DNA of 10,665 nucleotides from JBBIJR01 sp037445875. Lineage in GTDB: Bacteria; CLD3; SB21. The stretch lies in assembly GCA_037445875.1 (NCBI GenBank), contig JBBIJR010000102.1, forward strand, positions 1 to 10,665, written 5' to 3'. A program made the position numbers and the translations under genes. Below are positions 5,985 to 10,665 of this stretch, piece by piece. The notes beneath the pieces were generated by a model. It was given only the letters and a program-made list of their open reading frames with translations, had not been told where the DNA came from and searched no databases. Numbering within the stretch: the first letter of the stretch is position 1; each line of letters begins with the position of its first letter.

Positions 5985-6869
5985 CTATTTCATCCTCGCA
6001 AACAACCACGGGCCGCGCGCTTCCTGGTGTTCTATCTCAAAATGCGCGCTCAACAATGCCTGCCATTCTGCCGTTCCCATGACACGCAAACCGGAAGCGC
6101 GGCGGAGCACGTTTTGCAGGATCCCGGCCGGCCCTATTCTGCGCTGCACAACCGCAGCGTGGAATCTTCCTTTCGGGCCGAGAATCCGCCGAACCTCGGA
6201 CAGGACACCGCGTATTTCGGAGTACTCGTTGAGACCGGCGACGCAGGTCACACGGTCGGCTGTGCCGTCGACGAGGGGGACGGACCGAGCATCTGCCAGC
6301 ACCCACAAGACACGATCCTGAAGTTGCATCCTCTGCGCTCTCGTGACGGCGGCAGCGAGCCTCGTGGGCGACGAGTCGATCGCGACCACGAAACCAGCCG
6401 ATGGTTGTTCTTTCAGTTGTTGTGCCAGATCGAGTGCATCGTTGCGGTCCGCCGTACCAAAGTGCACAACCGTTAGTCCTCCGGGAACGCCCGTACTGAG
6501 TTCATCGAAGAGAAACGGTGTCCTCTCAACGGACCAAGGTCCTCCCGTTCGCCTCCACGCGCACAGAACGCGCAACAGCGGCCGAATGGCCGACGCAGTT
6601 CTGTGAAAGAGACCGGAGCGACGGGTATGGCCCGCCCCGTCGGGCCGCTCGGGCATGAGGAAAAGCGTACCGTGTTCATACGGGTAACAGGCCTTGCATG
6701 CGTCGCAAACGAGCACACCGTGATCGAGAATGTTGCGGTCAACGGAGTCGTCTCCGTAAAACGTCAACGGGGAAGCCAGGCACTCTGGGCACCGCAGGCG
6801 TTCGGCGAGGCGTTCAACGATCGGAGCATTGGTGAGGGGGACGATGTCCTGCGCGAACTCGTGCAGCAT
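5985..6869 (-). CDS. Trm112-type zinc ribbon plus methyltransferase-like domain with degraded SAM motif
   Basis: A 294-residue protein. The N-terminal part (about 20-75) is a Trm112p-like zinc ribbon with C27-x-x-C30 and C55-x-x-C58, plus C61. From about residue 130 a class I SAM-methyltransferase-like Rossmann fold follows: motif I position T-V-V-H-F-G-T-A-D-R, V-V-A-I-D-S-S at the end of strand 2 (acidic D165), V-L-A-D-A-R-S-V-P-L (motif II region), A-D-R-V-T-C-V-A-G-L and L-S-E-V-R-R-I-L-G-P-K-G-R-F. The usual G-x-G-x-G of motif I is missing (only one Gly), so SAM binding may be weak or lost; the acidic residue after strand 2 is kept. The ATG at 6869 is the first start after an in-frame stop, and no SD precedes it, so the leader may be short. 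The substrate is unknown. It is the first gene of a two-gene minus-strand unit. Confidence 0.8.
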   Translation of the reverse strand: MLHEFAQDIVPLTNAPIVERLAERLRCPECLASPLTFYGDDSVDRNILDHGVLVCDACKACYPYEHGTLFLMPERPDGAGHTRRSGLFHRTASAIRPLLRVLCAWRRTGGPWSVERTPFLFDELSTGVPGGLTVVHFGTADRNDALDLAQQLKEQPSAGFVVAIDSSPTRLAAAVTRAQRMQLQDRVLWVLADARSVPLVDGTADRVTCVAGLNEYSEIRGVLSEVRRILGPKGRFHAAVVQRRIGPAGILQNVLRRASGLRVMGTAEWQALLSAHFEIEHQEARGPWLFARMK

Positions 6870-6898
6870 GAGAAGAGGGGAGACTTAAAAGTGGCGCC

Positions 6899-6927
6899 AA
6901 AGTAGAAATAGTGTGGCCAATATCCAA
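6899..6927 (-). promoter_or_regulatory. Candidate promoter for the methyltransferase-like gene
   Basis: On the minus strand TTGGAT (6922-6927) is followed after 17 bases by TACTTT (6899-6904). Each matches the sigma70 consensus at only three of six positions. The same bases read TTG-N20-TACTTTG, near the Bacteroidota -33/-7 pattern but one base short. The predicted start is about 20 bases upstream of the ATG, which would fit the missing SD. This is weak support. Confidence 0.25.
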
Positions 6928-6942
6928 TGTTTTTTTTATGTT
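6914..6942 (+). promoter_or_regulatory. Candidate promoter for the SPFH-peptidase operon
   Basis: TGGCCA (6914-6919) and TATGTT (6937-6942) lie 17 bases apart and each matches the sigma70 consensus at four of six positions. A run of eight T at 6930-6937 lies just before and into the -10 box. The leader to the ATG at 6993 would be about 45 bases. It interleaves with the opposing candidate. This is a pattern match only. Confidence 0.28.
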
Positions 6943-6992
6943 AGTCGGTCATTCCGATCCTGACTCCCACTCTCACAACCGGAGGAGAAACC

Positions 6993-7919
6993 ATGGAAGG
7001 TCTAATATGTTTTGCTGTATTTGCCTTCTTCATGTTCCTGTTCCTGATCTCGGCATTCTTCGTCATTAAGCAACAGACCATGGGCGTCATCGAACGGTGG
7101 GGAAAATTCCACCGATTGGTATCCCCCGGACTGCACATGCGCGTGCCGATCATGGACAAATTGGTCACAAGGATGAACATGCGCGTACAGCAACTCGACG
7201 TCGTCGTGGAAACGAAAACGTCCGACGACGTGTTCGTTCACCTGAAGGTATCGGTCCAAATGTTTGTGATTCCCGACAAGGTGTATGATGCGTACTACAA
7301 GCTCACCAACGTTCATCAACAGGTCACCTCGTACGTTTTTGACCTGGTACGGGCGCGAGTTCCGAAGATGAAACTGGATGACGTGTTCGAGAAGAAGGAT
7401 GAGATCGCCAACGCCGTGAAGGACGAACTGCAGCAAACGATGGGCGCGTTCGGGTACGACATTCTGAATGCCCTCATTACCGACATCGACCCCGATGCGA
7501 AGGTCAAGGAAGCGATGAACGAGATCAATGCGGCGACCCGTCTTCGCATGGCGGCGACGGAGAAAGGGGAAGCGGAGCGGATTCTCAAAGTGAAGGCGGC
7601 CGAAGCCGAAGCCCAGTCGAAAGCGCTGCAGGGCAAGGGCATCGCCGATCAGCGGAAAGCGATCATCGAGGGTTTGCGCGATTCCGTGGAGCAGTTCCAA
7701 CAAGCCGTACAGGGATCCACCGCCCATGATGTCATGACGCTGGTACTCATGACACAGTACTTCGACACCCTGCAAGCGCTCGGCGAGCACGGCAAGACCA
7801 ATACGATCCTGATTCCTCATTCGCCGGGCGGACTGACGGCGTTGGCCGATCAGATTCGAGATGCGATGATGGTGGCCGGGGAAGTGGACCGCCAGCAGGG
7901 CCAGATCAAGAAGCCGTAA
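6993..7919 (+). CDS. SPFH/band-7 membrane protein of HIR (hypersensitive induced reaction) type
   Basis: A 308-residue membrane-anchored protein. Residues 3-25 form one hydrophobic segment. The SPFH domain follows from about 28: G-V-I-E-R-W-G-K-F, P-G-L-H-M-R-V-P, then the R-V-Q-Q-L-D-V-V-V-E-T-K-T-S-D-D-V-F-V core, Y-V-F-D-L-V-R-A-R-V-P-K-M-K-L-D-D-V-F and D-I-D-P-D-A-K-V-K-E-A-M-N-E-I-N-A-A. A charged Ala/Glu-rich helix (about 185-215) and T-A-H-D-V-M-T-L-V-L-M-T-Q-Y-F-D-T-L near the end complete it. The order and wording of these motifs match plant HIR proteins along nearly the whole length. Family members oligomerise into membrane scaffolds that organise microdomains and control proteases. 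The ATG has a strong SD, GGAGGAG (6981-6987), five bases upstream. No NfeD partner is seen; exported S9 and M28 peptidase genes follow instead. Confidence 0.92.
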   Translation: MEGLICFAVFAFFMFLFLISAFFVIKQQTMGVIERWGKFHRLVSPGLHMRVPIMDKLVTRMNMRVQQLDVVVETKTSDDVFVHLKVSVQMFVIPDKVYDAYYKLTNVHQQVTSYVFDLVRARVPKMKLDDVFEKKDEIANAVKDELQQTMGAFGYDILNALITDIDPDAKVKEAMNEINAATRLRMAATEKGEAERILKVKAAEAEAQSKALQGKGIADQRKAIIEGLRDSVEQFQQAVQGSTAHDVMTLVLMTQYFDTLQALGEHGKTNTILIPHSPGGLTALADQIRDAMMVAGEVDRQQGQIKKP

Positions 7920-7946
7920 CCGTGACTCATTGGGAGCAATACCCGG

Positions 7947-9896
7947 ATGCTTGTTCGTACAATTCTTCTTTCGTGGATGTTTCAAGCGGGGTTGATGGCG
8001 ATTCCGCGGCTGATCTGGGCGCAGTCTGCTTTGACGGAAGATATGGTCATCCGCCATGCGCGAGTCGTTTCCACCGAAATCTCTCCCGACGGCCAAACGA
8101 CGGCGTTTCTGAAATCCATCGTCAGCGGGCGCCGTCTCCATGAGCTCTGGGTCGTCGATCATAGGACGAAGCATTCCCGGACGCTGGTGTCGAGCCCCGT
8201 GTCCGTGTCGGCCTGTCAGTGGTCGAAAGACGGCCGGTACCTGTACTTCTCCGCCACGCTCAAAGACCACAGTGAGAAATCGCAGCTGTATCGGATTCCG
8301 TTGGAAGGCGGGGCCGTGGAACGAGTGACATTCGTCAACAGGCCGGTCAAGGACTTCGAGGTGTCTCCGGATGGCCGGACGATCCTGTTTACCGATGAGG
8401 CGCCGTTCGATCCGCAGGCACCTGTGGTGAATGAGTACGCCCTGAACTTTACGTACCTGTATGCCTACCATACGGAGAACGCGACCACCGTGCAGATCAA
8501 TCCGGACAGCCTGCACGTCATGGCCTTTGGATGGGCGCCCGCCGGCGGCCAGCTGATCTTTCAGGCCACGCGCAGCGCCAGTGCCGACCATGAATACATG
8601 TTCAGCGACCTGTACCTCGCCGACGTCCGAGAGAAGAATGGACAGGTCTTGTGTAGGCGCGAGGGAAAGCTGGAGAAGTTCTTCTGGTCTCCGAACGGGA
8701 GGTATGTGGCCTATCGAGGCGGTGTGGACCTCCACGATCCGACCGAAGGGAGTCTGTTCGTCACAGAAGCACGGGTCGGCTCGACCCCTCGGAACCTGAC
8801 GTTGAACTTCCCGGGGAGTGTCGAGCATGCGGCCTGGCTGGACAGCGCCACGCTTGTCTTTTCAGCTACGGTTCGCTCGCACAGTGAACTCTGGACGGTG
8901 GACCTGGACGGGGCGACGCAGTTGTTGAACGGAGAAAAACACCTCGGATATGCGGACTTCAGTTTGCAGTCGGGAACCGGCCTTCTCAGTTTGCCCGCTT
9001 CTTCGTACTCCCATCCGGCAGACGTATTCGCGTTTGACACGAAGGACCGTATTTTTCTTCGCCTCACCAACAGTAATCCGGCATTCGATTCCCTCTCCTT
9101 TTTACCCGTAGAGGAGATCGGCTACAAAGCGCGGGACGGACTCGAGATCACCGGTCTGTTGGCCAAACCGGTGGCATTCGATTACAGAAAAAAGTACCCG
9201 CTGGTTGTGTACGTTCACGGCGGACCGGAATCGGCGGAAACGGTGGGCTGGAACAATTCGTACTCGCGCTGGACGCAGTTGCTCGCGCAAGAAGGTTGTG
9301 CAGTCTTCTCGCCCAACTACCGCGGCAGCACGGGAAGGGGTGTGGCCTACGCCAAATCCGATCACCGCGATCCGATGGGAAAAGATTTCCAGGACGTCCT
9401 GGACGGTATTCACTATCTGGTCTCGCAGGGGTGGGTCGATCCGAAGAGAGTGGGGATCACCGGCGGTTCGTACGGCGGCTACGCGACGGCCTGGGCCGCT
9501 ACCAAACACTCCGAGCAATTTTCGGCTGCTGTTATGCTCGTAGGAACCACCAACCAGATTTCCAAATCGGGCACCACCGACACACCGTTTGAGAATGCGC
9601 TCGTCCACATGAAACAGTGGCTCTACGATGACGACTATTCCCTGGCATGGGACCGCTCGCCGCTGCGGTATGCGCGCAACGCGAGAACACCTCTGCTGAT
9701 CGCGCACGGCGACAGGGACAAACGAGTTCCCGTCGGTCAGTCCTACGAGCTATACCGCGCGCTGCGGCACTACGGCCATGCGCCGTGTGAACTGGTCATC
9801 TATCCCGGCGAGGGACACGGCAACCGGCGCCTGGAGAATCAAGCAGACTTCTTGAAGCGGGGATTGGCCTGGATGAGAAAGCACCTCAAGTTCTAG
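7947..9896 (+). CDS. Secreted S9-family serine peptidase (prolyl oligopeptidase / DPP-IV / acylaminoacyl peptidase type)
   Basis: A 649-residue exported peptidase of usual length. Residues 1-25 form a signal peptide (likely cut I-W-A | Q). An N-terminal beta-propeller spans roughly 35-390, with repeated V-S-P-D-G-R-T-I-L-F-type blades (near S-P-D-G-Q-T, S-K-D-G-R-Y, S-P-N-G-R-Y). The C-terminal alpha/beta-hydrolase domain shows H424-G-G-P for the oxyanion region, the nucleophile Ser508 in G-G-S-Y-G-G, the acid Asp591 in A-H-G-D-R-D-K-R-V-P and His624 in G-E-G-H-G. The triad is complete, so it should be active. Members remove dipeptides, acylated residues or short oligopeptides from peptide N-termini; the exact specificity cannot be read. 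The ATG at 7947 has GGGAG (7932-7936) ten bases upstream and gives the signal peptide. It begins 27 bases after the SPFH gene and ends six bases before the M28 gene. Confidence 0.93.
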   Translation: MLVRTILLSWMFQAGLMAIPRLIWAQSALTEDMVIRHARVVSTEISPDGQTTAFLKSIVSGRRLHELWVVDHRTKHSRTLVSSPVSVSACQWSKDGRYLYFSATLKDHSEKSQLYRIPLEGGAVERVTFVNRPVKDFEVSPDGRTILFTDEAPFDPQAPVVNEYALNFTYLYAYHTENATTVQINPDSLHVMAFGWAPAGGQLIFQATRSASADHEYMFSDLYLADVREKNGQVLCRREGKLEKFFWSPNGRYVAYRGGVDLHDPTEGSLFVTEARVGSTPRNLTLNFPGSVEHAAWLDSATLVFSATVRSHSELWTVDLDGATQLLNGEKHLGYADFSLQSGTGLLSLPASSYSHPADVFAFDTKDRIFLRLTNSNPAFDSLSFLPVEEIGYKARDGLEITGLLAKPVAFDYRKKYPLVVYVHGGPESAETVGWNNSYSRWTQLLAQEGCAVFSPNYRGSTGRGVAYAKSDHRDPMGKDFQDVLDGIHYLVSQGWVDPKRVGITGGSYGGYATAWAATKHSEQFSAAVMLVGTTNQISKSGTTDTPFENALVHMKQWLYDDDYSLAWDRSPLRYARNARTPLLIAHGDRDKRVPVGQSYELYRALRHYGHAPCELVIYPGEGHGNRRLENQADFLKRGLAWMRKHLKF

Positions 9897-9902
9897 GCCT
9901 GC

Positions 9903-10665
9903 ATGGGTGTCCTGATCGGAATAGTCCTGCTACTGAGTNNNNNNNNNNNNNNNNNNNNNNNNNNNAGTCGGAATCGACCGTCGCGGTTCTCCATATTCCC
10001 GTCCGGAAGGAGCGTCTGCAGGAAGACGTCCGTCGCCTGACCGGCGTCGTTCCGGCCCGCAGCTTTGAAAACCTGCAAGCGCTGGATGAATCTGCCGCCT
10101 ACATCGAGTCGGAGTTTCGCAAACTCAGCGGCGGGGTGGTAGTGCAATCGTTCAAGGTGGGGGACACGGCCTTCCGCAATATCGTCATCTCCTTTGGACC
10201 GGCCGATGCACCCAGGATCATCGTCGGTGCCCATTACGATGTGTGCGGAGAACAGGCCGGTGCCGACGATAACGCCAGCGGCGTGGCCGGTGTCCTCGAG
10301 TTGGCTCGTCTGCTGGATGAACAGAAGCCGGTCCTGAGCCGCCGGATCGACCTCGTAGCGTTTGTGCTTGAGGAGCCGCCGTTTTTCCGGACGCCGTACA
10401 TGGGCAGTGCGGTACACGCACGTTCTCTTGCGGACCAGGGCGCCGACGTCGAGTTTATGATAAGCCTGGAGATGATCGGCTACTTCACAGACCGACCGAA
10501 CTCACAGGATTTCCCTGCCTTTTTCCTCAGGTGGTTCTATCCAACAGAGGGCAATTTCATAGCCGTAGTGGGCAAACTGTTCGATGACGGTATTTGCGGA
10601 CGATTCAAGCAGTCCATGAGACGATTTTGCAGTATCGGCGTTCATTCGATCAATGCCCCCGCCTT
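9903..10665 (+). CDS. M28-family zinc aminopeptidase, interrupted by an N gap and 3' partial
   Basis: The gene starts at ATG 9903, six bases after the S9 stop, with a hydrophobic M-G-V-L-I-G-I-V-L-L-L start that suggests a signal peptide or anchor, then enters the N gap at 9939. After the gap the coding frame is clear from 9968 to the window edge. It carries M28 metal and catalytic residues: His at 10232 (A-H-Y-D-V), Asp at 10265 (G-A-D-D-N-A-S-G), the Glu-Glu pair at 10370-10375 (V-L-E-E-P) and Glu at 10469 in S-L-E-M-I-G-Y-F, where many relatives have Asp. The last His ligand would lie beyond the window. The two sides of the gap are out of frame if the gap is exactly 27 bases. The class is firm; joining the start to this gene is inferred. 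It probably degrades peptides outside the cytoplasm together with the S9 peptidase. Confidence 0.85.
9939..9965. other. Assembly gap of 27 N
   Basis: An unresolved run of 27 N lies inside the 5' part of the M28 gene. It is probably a scaffolding gap whose true size is not known. Confidence 0.97.

Noticed and set aside
7002..8828. A 608-residue open frame on the minus strand opposite the SPFH and S9 genes
   Set aside because: It lies wholly antisense to two well-supported genes, crosses their junction and shows no domain. It is a shadow of GC-biased codons.

Overview
The window is about 10.7 kb of dense bacterial chromosome with twelve protein-coding genes. Two are incomplete: the first runs in from the left edge, and the last is broken by a 27-N assembly gap and runs off the right edge. 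I see no RNA genes, transposons, CRISPR arrays or phage genes. The content points to the Fibrobacterota-Chlorobiota-Bacteroidota (FCB) superphylum: a DUF4301 protein, lipoproteins with an N-A-Y-D-P-K-N-P start after the lipid cysteine, an Omp28-like lipoprotein, and a CsgG-type protein with a paired C-terminal membrane hairpin. Clear Shine-Dalgarno (SD) sequences before most genes and sigma70-like promoter boxes fit an uncultured FCB relative better than a typical Bacteroidota. The N run suggests a draft or metagenome assembly. This placement is an inference.

Layout: (A) 2-1592, plus strand: an SRPBCC-fold protein (5' partial), a DUF3467 protein and a metal-dependent amidohydrolase, closely spaced as an operon. 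(B) 1593-3110, minus strand: a DUF4301 protein that reads like a sugar nucleotidyltransferase, abutting the amidohydrolase stop to stop. (C) 3111-3282: a divergent intergenic region with interleaved promoter candidates. (D) 3283-5611, plus strand: an envelope operon of a CsgG/FlgO-like exported protein, an Omp28-like lipoprotein lacking the CxxC and a PKD/Ig-like lipoprotein. (E) 5608-6869, minus strand: a methyltransferase-like protein with a Trm112-type zinc ribbon, followed by a small helical protein. (F) 6870-6992: a second divergent promoter region. (G) 6993-10665, plus strand: an SPFH/band-7 membrane protein close in sequence to plant HIR proteins, then a secreted S9 prolyl-oligopeptidase-type peptidase and an M28 metallopeptidase.

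Units D and G both concern the cell envelope. D looks like a small surface or periplasmic assembly with two lipid-anchored partners. G combines a membrane-microdomain scaffold with two exported peptidases. No classic defence or mobile system is visible. The best leads are the CxxC-less Omp28-like lipoprotein and its operon, the HIR-type SPFH plus peptidase cluster, the zinc-ribbon methyltransferase with a degraded SAM motif beside an unknown small protein, and the nucleotidyltransferase-like reading of DUF4301.
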